A stretch of DNA of 5,848 nt, taken from NCBI GenBank assembly GCA_029933115.1, contig JAOZOT010000240.1:1-5848 (forward strand). The letters run 5' to 3'. This document shows, one piece after another, positions 1 through 4,807 of this stretch (position 1 is its first letter; each line of letters begins with the position of its first letter). Both the position numbers and the translations under genes were made by a program. This stretch comes from Anaerolineae bacterium (GTDB lineage Bacteria > Chloroflexota > Anaerolineae > E26-bin7). The notes beneath the pieces are model-generated. The model saw only the letters and a program-made list of their open reading frames with translations, was not told the DNA's origin and made no database searches.

Positions 1-87
1 CCGGTCATTAGCGACTCAAGTCGCCACTACGAGCATTTTTCAGACACGCTGTCAAGGCCCGAGAAAGTGGGGTTGAGGGGGTACCTC

Positions 88-597
88 TCAGGCTCCCCAG
101 GCTTCGTCGCGCAAGCCGAAGGCGCGCTCCAGTTCGCCGGCCAGTGAGGTGGTAAAGTCGGCGTCAACAACCTGCGCAACCAGGCCCCGCGAAGCCTCGA
201 ACCTTTCGGCTACGGCCAGCAACCTGGTCGCTGTCTCCCTGGTGAAAAGACGCACCAGACCAATTCGCACCGAGGTCTTGAAAATGACGGCCAAAAGAAA
301 GCTCCCCCCCACGGTGGAAACGAGGACGTTGTGTTTTTCCCCTTCATGGAAGAGCAGCTTGAACTGGTCTCGCTCACCGACCAGCCGGGCTATCTCGGTG
401 ACGGCAGCCATATCGCCGGCTACCAGGGCCGCCAGACTGGCCAGGTCTACACTCTCTGCACTGCCCTTGTAGCTAATCAACTGCCCACTGATGTCAATCA
501 GCAGCACACAGGTCGCTCCTGTTTTGTCGTATAAGTAGCTCAAGTGCTGCTCGACTTCATCCAATTGTTGTGTGGGCAGAACGACACCGGCGGTCAT
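88..597 (-). CDS. Single-domain roadblock/LC7 protein, paralogue of the receiver-roadblock output half
   Basis: This 169-residue soluble protein has a roadblock/LC7-type domain at about 10-130: GATCVLLIDISGQLISYKG forms the first strands, VDLASLAALVAGDMAAV a helix, LLFHEG (81-86) and RIGLVRLFTRET later elements. A helical tail contains DADFTTSL (145-152). The whole protein aligns with residues about 137-292 of the receiver-roadblock fusion at 3727-4605. Shared features in the same order include FHEG, RIG[ML]V-L[YF]T[KR] and the tail motif DA[DE]F[ST]TSL. It is thus a version without the receiver and could heterodimerise with the phospho-regulated one (inference). The ATG at 597 has AAGGAG seven bases upstream. 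It is the last gene of the cluster in this window; no convincing terminator follows within 87 bases. Confidence 0.9.
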   Translation of the reverse strand: MTAGVVLPTQQLDEVEQHLSYLYDKTGATCVLLIDISGQLISYKGSAESVDLASLAALVAGDMAAVTEIARLVGERDQFKLLFHEGEKHNVLVSTVGGSFLLAVIFKTSVRIGLVRLFTRETATRLLAVAERFEASRGLVAQVVDADFTTSLAGELERAFGLRDEAWGA

Positions 598-681
598 TGT
601 GTCACTCCTTCGAGTTGGCAGAACCGGGGGAGCTCGACGAGGAAGATCGGCCTTCCGTGCTCGGCTCTGGCCCCTCTGCTC

Positions 682-1482
682 TCAATCGAGGCTCAAATCC
701 ACTCCGGCAAGGGGAAGGGACGGCTCTTCTGTAGCCGCTTTCTCCAGAATTTGTCCTAATCCCAGCTTCTCGAGACAGGCTTTGTTCCGGCGGTCAAAAG
801 AGTTATAGACCCGGCGATATTTGGCTTCGGCCTCCTCTGGACCCAAGATTCCCCTGGCACTGTGGCATATACCTTGGACTAACGCTCCGAGGGCTTCTCC
901 CACCTCTCTGGCCTCAAGAGGCTCTGACGACAGCGACGAAAGGTCTACTTTGCCTCCAACGGTACTCACGGATTGGAGGAAGGGGTAACCGGCTCGCAAC
1001 CTGGCCAACCTATATTCAACAACCTTCAACAAATCATCTCGACCAAAACCTCTGTCACCTAGCTCTTCCATCAATTGTTCGATAAAGTCGGACATGGCCC
1101 GAAGCACATCGGGAAGCCTATCGCCTGCCGCTTCTGCGCTCTCTGCCATTTTCGCCTTCAGCCTTTTGGCGGCCACGTTGGCCGTCAGGTTCAGGAGGGG
1201 CACGTTGATGTTGCGCACACAGAGGATGCACAAGCAACCCTCCCCCAGATTCTTGGCGATGAGCCGCCCCTCCCCATAGACCAGGTCTATGTCCCCCACC
1301 TTCCGCCGCCGAGCGGTCGCCAGCCCGGCCATGGTCTGACTCATGGTCCGCCCCACGGCCGAGAGGATGGTCTCGTCGAAAAGCTCAGGCAGAGCAGAGG
1401 CCGACACTTGCCCCTTGCCATCGCAGACAAAGCAACCCGTCACCCCTACCACAGCGTTGATGTCTCTTAAAATGTCTTCCAT
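682..1482 (-). CDS. Cys-rich roadblock-like protein, copy B (carries the 302-bp repeat)
   Basis: This is a 266-residue protein. Residues 1-107 are the same roadblock-like domain as in the protein at 2303-2908: residues 7-106 are identical, while the first six differ at positions 3 and 6 (MEDILR against MEAILK). Cysteines lie at 17, 20, 83, 85 and 88. Residues 108-266 are different from the other copy and I do not recognise them. They are helical, with FIEQLMEELGDRGFGRDDLL, a short region VGGKVDLSSL, and a conserved-looking stretch of ICHSARGILGPEEAEAKYRR (205-224) followed by VYNSFDRRNKACLEKLGLG. The pair therefore shares one input or dimerisation module with two different C-terminal domains. 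The ATG at 1482 has AGAGGT eight bases upstream. It follows the membrane pair after 126 bases and precedes the roadblock gene by 84 bases. Confidence 0.86.
   Translation of the reverse strand: MEDILRDINAVVGVTGCFVCDGKGQVSASALPELFDETILSAVGRTMSQTMAGLATARRRKVGDIDLVYGEGRLIAKNLGEGCLCILCVRNINVPLLNLTANVAAKRLKAKMAESAEAAGDRLPDVLRAMSDFIEQLMEELGDRGFGRDDLLKVVEYRLARLRAGYPFLQSVSTVGGKVDLSSLSSEPLEAREVGEALGALVQGICHSARGILGPEEAEAKYRRVYNSFDRRNKACLEKLGLGQILEKAATEEPSLPLAGVDLSLD
1164..1465. repeat. 302-bp perfect direct repeat, copy 1
   Basis: Base-by-base reading shows identity with 2590-2891 at a constant offset of 1426. The repeat encodes residues 7-106 of the roadblock-like protein at 682-1482. Beyond 1465 the two genes differ at five of the next 14 or so bases although the peptide is similar; beyond 1164 in the other direction similarity stops within a few bases. 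Confidence 0.97.
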
Positions 1483-1507
1483 AACTTCATACCTCTGACC
1501 TGACGGC

Positions 1508-1530
1508 GCCGGCTATCTTCGCAAGCCGGC
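1508..1530 (-). other. Hairpin in the gap after the membrane pair
   Basis: GCCGGCT (1508-1514) and AGCCGGC (1524-1530) form a perfect 7-bp stem with a 9-base loop, in the 126-base gap between the second membrane gene and the following roadblock-like gene. A second small stem, TGGGCA/TGCCCA with a 3-base loop, lies at 1547-1561. Neither has a T-run on the minus strand. They may modulate expression or stability of the distal genes, or be incidental in GC-rich DNA. Confidence 0.3.
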
Positions 1531-1608
1531 AGCCCGTTAACATGGTTGGGCATGTTGCCCACTCCAAGGGTACAGGAGAGCGGAACTGTGCCGCTAAAAG
1601 CTCGGATG

Positions 1609-1929
1609 TCATGCCGTCCAACGATAGTACAGCCAGTTTGTGATGGAGAGCAACAACCCTCCCCCAAAGACACCGGCGAAGGAAATGAATCGGCACAGCC
1701 AAAGACCGTGGAAAGCCCAGACTGCTGGGAGATTGGGGACGAACCGGGAGTAGGCGATCACGTGCCCAATGACAAAGACCACCAACAGAACCGCCCCAAT
1801 TATCAGCAGGCTCCACACGGCCGGCTTCCTCACAATTTGCAGCAACCGTCTCAGCAGCAAGGCATACCAGATCAAGGCCGCTGCCATGAGCAGAAAACCC
1901 ACATCGTTGAGAATCGCTTGCACCGGCAT
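1609..1929 (-). CDS. Small membrane protein, about three predicted helices (second of pair)
   Basis: This 106-residue hydrophobic protein belongs to no family I recognise. Membrane stretches lie at about 9-27, 39-60 and 70-102; the last is long and could be one tilted helix or a re-entrant segment plus a helix. A basic cytoplasmic-type loop LRRLLQIVRK (26-35) separates the first two. Two histidines (H56 near the end of helix 2, H74 at the start of helix 3) lie in hydrophobic surroundings; their role is unknown. The ATG at 1929 is three bases after the stop of the other membrane gene, with a G-rich AAGGGGGTGG ribosome binding site overlapping that gene's end. This tight coupling suggests equimolar synthesis of a two-subunit membrane complex (inference). 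A 126-base gap follows. Confidence 0.78.
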   Translation of the reverse strand: MPVQAILNDVGFLLMAAALIWYALLLRRLLQIVRKPAVWSLLIIGAVLLVVFVIGHVIAYSRFVPNLPAVWAFHGLWLCRFISFAGVFGGGLLLSITNWLYYRWTA

Positions 1930-1932
1930 ATC

Positions 1933-2298
1933 TTATTCCACCCCCTTGGTCATGATTCGCTCGGCCACTTTCTTGAAGACGTAGGCGCCCCAAAGGCATA
2001 GGACCCCTGAAATCAGCACCAGGGTGTAATTTATCCACTGCTCGGTTACTGTGAACTTGCCTCGCTGGATATAAGCTATACCCTGCCAGATAGTGTAGAT
2101 GAGGATCCCCGAGGGGGCCAGAGCCAGAAACTGCCAGTTGGTTCTCCTGGCGAAAGTCTGCTCATATTTTCTGGCTATCATTCCCACCGTGAAGAACCCC
2201 CACCAAAGCAGGAGCCCTCCCGCTATGGAGAAGAAAGTGGTCAGCGGAAAGTACAGAAAATCTACGAACGCTCCTAGCAAAGCCCTGGCTTCTTCCAT
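1933..2298 (-). CDS. Small membrane protein, three predicted helices (first of pair)
   Basis: This 121-residue membrane protein is of unknown function; I do not recognise a family. Hydrophobic stretches lie at about 14-42, 57-77 and 89-108, separated by basic loops (RKYEQTFARR at 43-52), with a charged C-terminus (KKVAERIMTKGVE). By the positive-inside rule the 43-56 loop and possibly the tail would be cytoplasmic, but both cannot easily be so with three helices, so topology is uncertain. The ATG at 2298 is preceded at seven bases by a very strong AAGGAGGG site and lies four bases after the preceding stop, so translation is probably coupled. An open frame extends upstream to 2397 but only overlaps the previous gene. 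It is followed after three bases by another small membrane protein, and the two probably act together. Confidence 0.8.
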   Translation of the reverse strand: MEEARALLGAFVDFLYFPLTTFFSIAGGLLLWWGFFTVGMIARKYEQTFARRTNWQFLALAPSGILIYTIWQGIAYIQRGKFTVTEQWINYTLVLISGVLCLWGAYVFKKVAERIMTKGVE

Positions 2299-2302
2299 GA
2301 GA

Positions 2303-2908
2303 TTACCCTCCTTTTTGGTTTTCCAGCACGGCGCGCATGAGTTCCGCCATCCTCCTGGCTTTGGTCGAGCCGATGAACACGGCTGCCGCCTTTTCAACTG
2401 CGGGCAGCACGTTGGTCAACTCTTCCGGCGAGACCTTCTCACCGGCGCCGGCTTTGGCCAGTTCGCTGTCGAAAAGGACACCGCCTGTCTCACCCAAGAC
2501 CTCCTGGGCGATTTGACGCAGTTTCGCTACCAGAGGTTGCACCTCAACCGCTTTCTCAGCCTCTCCTGCCTTGAGCAACGACGACAACTTTTTGGCGGCC
2601 ACGTTGGCCGTCAGGTTCAGGAGGGGCACGTTGATGTTGCGCACACAGAGGATGCACAAGCAACCCTCCCCCAGATTCTTGGCGATGAGCCGCCCCTCCC
2701 CATAGACCAGGTCTATGTCCCCCACCTTCCGCCGCCGAGCGGTCGCCAGCCCGGCCATGGTCTGACTCATGGTCCGCCCCACGGCCGAGAGGATGGTCTC
2801 GTCGAAAAGCTCAGGCAGAGCAGAGGCCGACACTTGCCCCTTGCCATCGCAGACAAAGCAACCCGTCACCCCTACCACAGCGTTGATGTCTTTCAGAATA
2901 GCTTCCAT
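2303..2908 (-). CDS. Cys-rich roadblock-like protein, copy A (carries the 302-bp repeat)
   Basis: This is a 201-residue protein. Residues 1-107 form a roadblock/LC7-like domain by pattern: an N-terminal helix (MEAILKDINAV), GVTGCFVCDGKGQV as a strand-turn-strand, LPELFDETILSAVGRTM as a helix, then IDLVYGEGRLIAKNL and CLCILCVRN as strands and a closing helix. Residues 7-106 are identical to those of the protein at 682-1482, and the DNA under them is identical too. Residues 108-201 are unrelated to that paralogue and not recognised; they are mostly helical, with GGVLFDSELAKAG and VEKAAAVFIGSTKARRMAELM. Cysteines lie at 17, 20, 83, 85 and 88. The ATG at 2908 has AAAGAGGG seven bases upstream and matches the paralogue's start; an in-frame TTG at 2929 lies upstream of that site and is rejected. 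The stop is four bases before the next gene, whose ribosome binding site lies within the last codons. Confidence 0.85.
   Translation of the reverse strand: MEAILKDINAVVGVTGCFVCDGKGQVSASALPELFDETILSAVGRTMSQTMAGLATARRRKVGDIDLVYGEGRLIAKNLGEGCLCILCVRNINVPLLNLTANVAAKKLSSLLKAGEAEKAVEVQPLVAKLRQIAQEVLGETGGVLFDSELAKAGAGEKVSPEELTNVLPAVEKAAAVFIGSTKARRMAELMRAVLENQKGG
2306..2313 (-). promoter_or_regulatory. Strong ribosome binding site inside the end of the preceding gene
   Basis: AAGGAGGG seven bases before the ATG at 2298 of the first membrane protein. These bases are also the last codons (Lys-Gly-Gly) of the roadblock-like gene, directly before its TAA, which implies translational coupling. Confidence 0.8.
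2590..2891. repeat. 302-bp perfect direct repeat, copy 2
   Basis: This is the second copy, inside the roadblock-like gene at 2303-2908, in the same orientation and reading frame as copy 1. The two copies enclose the two membrane-protein genes. Confidence 0.97.
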
Positions 2909-2915
2909 AGGTCTG

Positions 2916-2923
2916 CCCTCTTT
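2916..2923 (-). promoter_or_regulatory. Ribosome binding site that fixes the copy A roadblock start
   Basis: AAAGAGGG seven bases before the ATG at 2908. The site lies downstream of the alternative TTG at 2929, which excludes that codon as the natural start. Confidence 0.75.
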
Positions 2924-2930
2924 CTGCAAC

Positions 2931-2956
2931 CTTCGTGCTGTTCCAGTCTCACGAAG
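2931..2956 (-). other. Hairpin upstream of the copy A roadblock gene
   Basis: CTTCGTG pairs with CACGAAG (7 bp). After a 3-base bulge, CTG/CAG continues the stem to a GAA loop. It lies a few bases upstream of the ribosome binding site at 2916-2923, in the 123-base gap between two cluster genes. No T-run follows, so it is not an intrinsic terminator. It could be an mRNA processing or stability element. Confidence 0.4.
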
Positions 2957-3031
2957 TCCGGGGGACCATCGGCCCAGGCGCCGCGACCGAGCCTTCGGGC
3001 TGAGCCCCAGGCCAGAGGAGTTAGGGGAGGA

Positions 3032-3685
3032 CTATGCCCAGGCAGCAAGAGTTTCTTCCACTTTGGCCGCCACCAGTGCCGGTGAGGCCTTTTCTGTCAA
3101 GAGCAGGCCCACGAAGAAATCGGGCTGTTCCAAGACAAGCATCCGGTCCTGCCCCATAGTCACCACTCCCCAATTGAAGGACCCCAGGGCCAGAGCTTCG
3201 CCCACTTGATCGGCAGCATTCCCCACAAAAACAGCCACGGCTCCTTCCTTCTCTGCGTTGCCCTCTACCGCTTCGGCGAGGACGATGCCATCTCTGGCTA
3301 CGATAACCGCTCCATTCACCATCGCCATTTCGTTGAGGTCGTGGGCCAGTTTGTTCAGTTTGTCTTCCATTGACGCCTCTCCTTCGTCAATGCGTTGCAT
3401 CCCTTCCAGGAGGATGCTGTTCCAACTTTTATCTATGGTTCTTTCAGGAGATGTGACACCATTTTGCAGGCGGAAGGTACCCCCATTCCAGCGTAAGAGC
3501 TCATATACCGCTTCTTCGCCTGTCAGCGGGCCCATGGCGGCGTGGACTATGCTGCCCCCGCTGCAAAAGATGATACCCTCTTTACCCAGGTACTCCAGGG
3601 TTATCTTGACTTCGTTCATCTCCTGGCAGTTCAACTGGATGAGATTGGCCAGACTCAGGTCCTTTAAACTTCCTTCTAGTGGCAT
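3032..3685 (-). CDS. DUF4388 (PATAN) + roadblock/LC7 protein
   Basis: This 217-residue soluble protein has two domains. Residues 1-95 match the DUF4388/PATAN pattern: MPLEGSLKDLSLANLIQL at the N-terminus, IVHAAMGPLTGEEAVYELL in the middle, then WNGGTFRL. Residues about 105-215 look like an MglB-type roadblock/LC7 domain (GAVIVARDGIVLAE, EKEGAVAVFVGNAADQVGEAL, DFFVGLLLTE). DUF4388 proteins are usually associated with two-component signalling and GTPase regulation; the molecular role here is unknown. The ATG at 3685 is preferred over an in-frame TTG at 3730 that overlaps the upstream stop. The ATG has GAGGGAG five bases upstream and begins exactly where the family does, while the TTG has no ribosome binding site. 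The gap to the preceding gene is 41 bases, consistent with one operon. Confidence 0.9.
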   Translation of the reverse strand: MPLEGSLKDLSLANLIQLNCQEMNEVKITLEYLGKEGIIFCSGGSIVHAAMGPLTGEEAVYELLRWNGGTFRLQNGVTSPERTIDKSWNSILLEGMQRIDEGEASMEDKLNKLAHDLNEMAMVNGAVIVARDGIVLAEAVEGNAEKEGAVAVFVGNAADQVGEALALGSFNWGVVTMGQDRMLVLEQPDFFVGLLLTEKASPALVAAKVEETLAAWA

Positions 3686-3690
3686 GTCTT

Positions 3691-3697
3691 CTCCCTC
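3691..3697 (-). promoter_or_regulatory. Ribosome binding site that fixes the DUF4388 protein start
   Basis: GAGGGAG five bases before the ATG at 3685. The alternative TTG at 3730 has no comparable site, so the shorter protein is chosen. Confidence 0.75.
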
Positions 3698-3726
3698 AGA
3701 CAAATTATCATCTCTCCGCTTGTCAC

Positions 3727-4605
3727 TCAATTGAAGAGGCTGTCCAACGTGTCGCTGAGCGAGGTGCTGAACTCGGCATCAAACACCTGACTTGCCTTCA
3801 TCATCTCCGAGGTGGCAGTGATCTCCAGCAATTCTCGGACGGCTCGTTTGGTGTAAAGCCAGACCATTCCAATGCGGCTGCTCTGCACCCGACGATCAAA
3901 GATGAGCGTCAGGAAGAGTGTATCGCCCACATTGGCCGAGTAGACGTCGTAGGCTGCGCCTTCGTGAAAGTTCAGGTTAAATGCCTCCTTCTCCCCCAAA
4001 TGTCTGGACATCTCGAAAGTGGTCGCAAAGCCACCGGCCAGCAAAGAGACCAAAGTGGTAGTATCCAATCCCTCTGTGAGCCCAACTTCAGCGATGAGCT
4101 GACCGACGATATCGGCCAGGAGAATGCATTGGGCTCCTGTCTCGAAACGCAGGTTAGAGAGGCATTTGGTGATAGCATTGAAGCGCTCATCGGAGAGGAT
4201 GAGCAGGCCCTTTTCGCTGACGACTATGTCTCTCAGGGCCTCCTGCACCGTCTCCATAAAGTCCTCTATGTGGAAAGGCTTGGTAAAATAGCTGTAGGCT
4301 TGGAGTCGTCGAGCTTCGGCTTCAACCTCGTCAGAACCGTATGCTGTGATCAAGATCATCCTTGTAGCCGGTGAAATGGCTCTGACGCGTTTCATCAACT
4401 CTAATCCATTGATGCCGGGCATCCTGAGATCGGTGATGATCAAGTCAAAGGGCTGAGATTCAATCTGCTGCAAAGCCTCCTCGGCCGTCTCCGCACTGAC
4501 CACTTCGTAGTTGTCTCCCAGGTCCTCCAGGCTTTCTTGCAGGAAAAAAGCCACCTTCTTCTCGTCATCAACGATCAAGATTCTCTTTTTATTATCAATG
4601 CTCAT
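3727..4605 (-). CDS. Receiver-roadblock/LC7 fusion protein
   Basis: This 292-residue protein has a receiver domain (about 8-125) with D13/D14, phospho-acceptor D59 in IITDLRMPG, T87 in LITAYG and K109 in YFTKPF, so all phosphorylation residues are present. No DNA-binding domain follows. Instead residues about 137-265 form a roadblock/LC7-like domain (GAQCILLADIVGQL as the first strand pair, FHEG at 213-216, RIGMVWLYTKRAVREL near the end), then a helical tail with DAEFSTSL at 276-283. The whole C-terminal half aligns with the free-standing protein at 88-597. Roadblock domains dimerise and often regulate Ras-like GTPases; here phosphorylation could control dimerisation or partner choice (inference). 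The ATG at 4605 has a GGAG-type site only four bases upstream, so spacing is tight. It is the first gene of the cluster, downstream of a terminator and a likely regulated promoter. Confidence 0.93.
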   Translation of the reverse strand: MSIDNKKRILIVDDEKKVAFFLQESLEDLGDNYEVVSAETAEEALQQIESQPFDLIITDLRMPGINGLELMKRVRAISPATRMILITAYGSDEVEAEARRLQAYSYFTKPFHIEDFMETVQEALRDIVVSEKGLLILSDERFNAITKCLSNLRFETGAQCILLADIVGQLIAEVGLTEGLDTTTLVSLLAGGFATTFEMSRHLGEKEAFNLNFHEGAAYDVYSANVGDTLFLTLIFDRRVQSSRIGMVWLYTKRAVRELLEITATSEMMKASQVFDAEFSTSLSDTLDSLFN

Positions 4606-4653
4606 TATACTCCGCCCCTATACAGGTGGGTTTAGGAATATCTTCTTTTCTAT

Positions 4654-4662
4654 AATATACCA
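4654..4662 (-). promoter_or_regulatory. Probable extended -10 promoter for the roadblock cluster
   Basis: The minus strand reads TGGTATATT, an extended -10 (TGn followed by TATATT, five of six consensus bases). It lies about 50 bases upstream of the ATG at 4605, in the most AT-rich part of the window and just past the terminator. No good -35 hexamer is seen 16-18 bases upstream, which would fit a promoter that depends on an activator. Confidence 0.5.
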
Positions 4663-4687
4663 CGATTTTCCGCCGGTGAGGGTTCCG

Positions 4688-4720
4688 AAACGATTAAGAT
4701 TTGGTTACAGAATCGTTACA
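4688..4720 (-). promoter_or_regulatory. 11-bp phased TGTAAC direct repeats, likely response-regulator box
   Basis: The minus strand carries TGTAAC-N5-TGTAAC (4715-4720 and 4704-4709), then a weaker third unit CTTAAT (4693-4698) in the same 11-base phase. Tandem hexamers at 11-bp spacing are the classical binding pattern of OmpR/PhoB-type winged-helix dimers. The array sits roughly 45-75 bases upstream of the predicted start of transcription of the cluster. An overlapping inverted pair AACGATT/AATCGTT (4689-4695 and 4711-4717) is also present. The regulator encoded next door (4808-5641) is the obvious candidate ligand, by inference. Confidence 0.55.
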
Positions 4721-4724
4721 CAAC

Positions 4725-4758
4725 AAAAAAGCCGGACGCAATGACCAGTCCGGCTTTT
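4725..4758 (-). terminator. Intrinsic terminator after the DNA-binding response regulator
   Basis: A perfect 11-bp stem (left arm 4727-4737, right arm 4748-4758; core GCCGGAC/GTCCGGC) encloses a 10-base loop. On the minus strand it runs into TTTTTT and then GTTG, 50 bases past the stop of the response regulator gene. This separates that gene from the roadblock cluster. The arms also end in A/T runs on the plus strand, but no plus-strand gene needs ending. Confidence 0.92.
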
Positions 4759-4807
4759 GAGAGGATTCTGTGCAGACCTGAAAGGTTGCCAAAATCCTTT
4801 GGGGCTC

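Noticed and set aside
11..40. Hairpin GCGAC-TCAA-GTCGC (11-24) with a T-run at 36-40
   Set aside because: The T-run is on the plus strand and 12 bases from the stem, while the genes read on the minus strand, where no T-run follows. It is not a convincing terminator for the cluster.
641..656. Small inverted repeat GGAAG/CTTCC between the last two genes
   Set aside because: A 5-bp stem without a T-run in GC-rich DNA is expected by chance.
1075..1470. Plus-strand frame whose peptide reappears in the frame at 2099-3085
   Set aside because: The shared peptide is only the antisense translation of the 302-bp repeat, not evidence of a conserved protein.
2299..2397. Upstream extension of the first membrane protein to 2397
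   Set aside because: The extension overlaps the end of the roadblock gene out of frame, has low-complexity basic composition, and lies upstream of the strong ribosome binding site.
2099..3085. Long open frame on the plus strand (328 codons)
   Set aside because: It lies antisense to the first membrane gene, the copy A roadblock gene and the end of the DUF4388 gene, all of which have recognisable or membrane-type proteins and good ribosome binding sites. The predicted peptide is rich in His, Arg, Gln and Pro with no domain, as expected of a shadow in GC-rich DNA.
3686..3730. TTG at 3730 as start of the DUF4388 protein, overlapping the preceding stop
   Set aside because: It has no ribosome binding site, and the 15 extra residues precede the point where the family begins. 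The ATG at 3685 has a good site.
3679..4374. Open frame of 231 codons on the plus strand
   Set aside because: It is antisense to the receiver-roadblock gene, whose protein shows clear receiver residues. The plus-strand peptide has no recognisable domain.
4651..4656. Perfect TATAAT on the plus strand
   Set aside because: There is no -35 partner and no plus-strand gene follows. It overlaps the minus-strand -10 region in AT-rich DNA.
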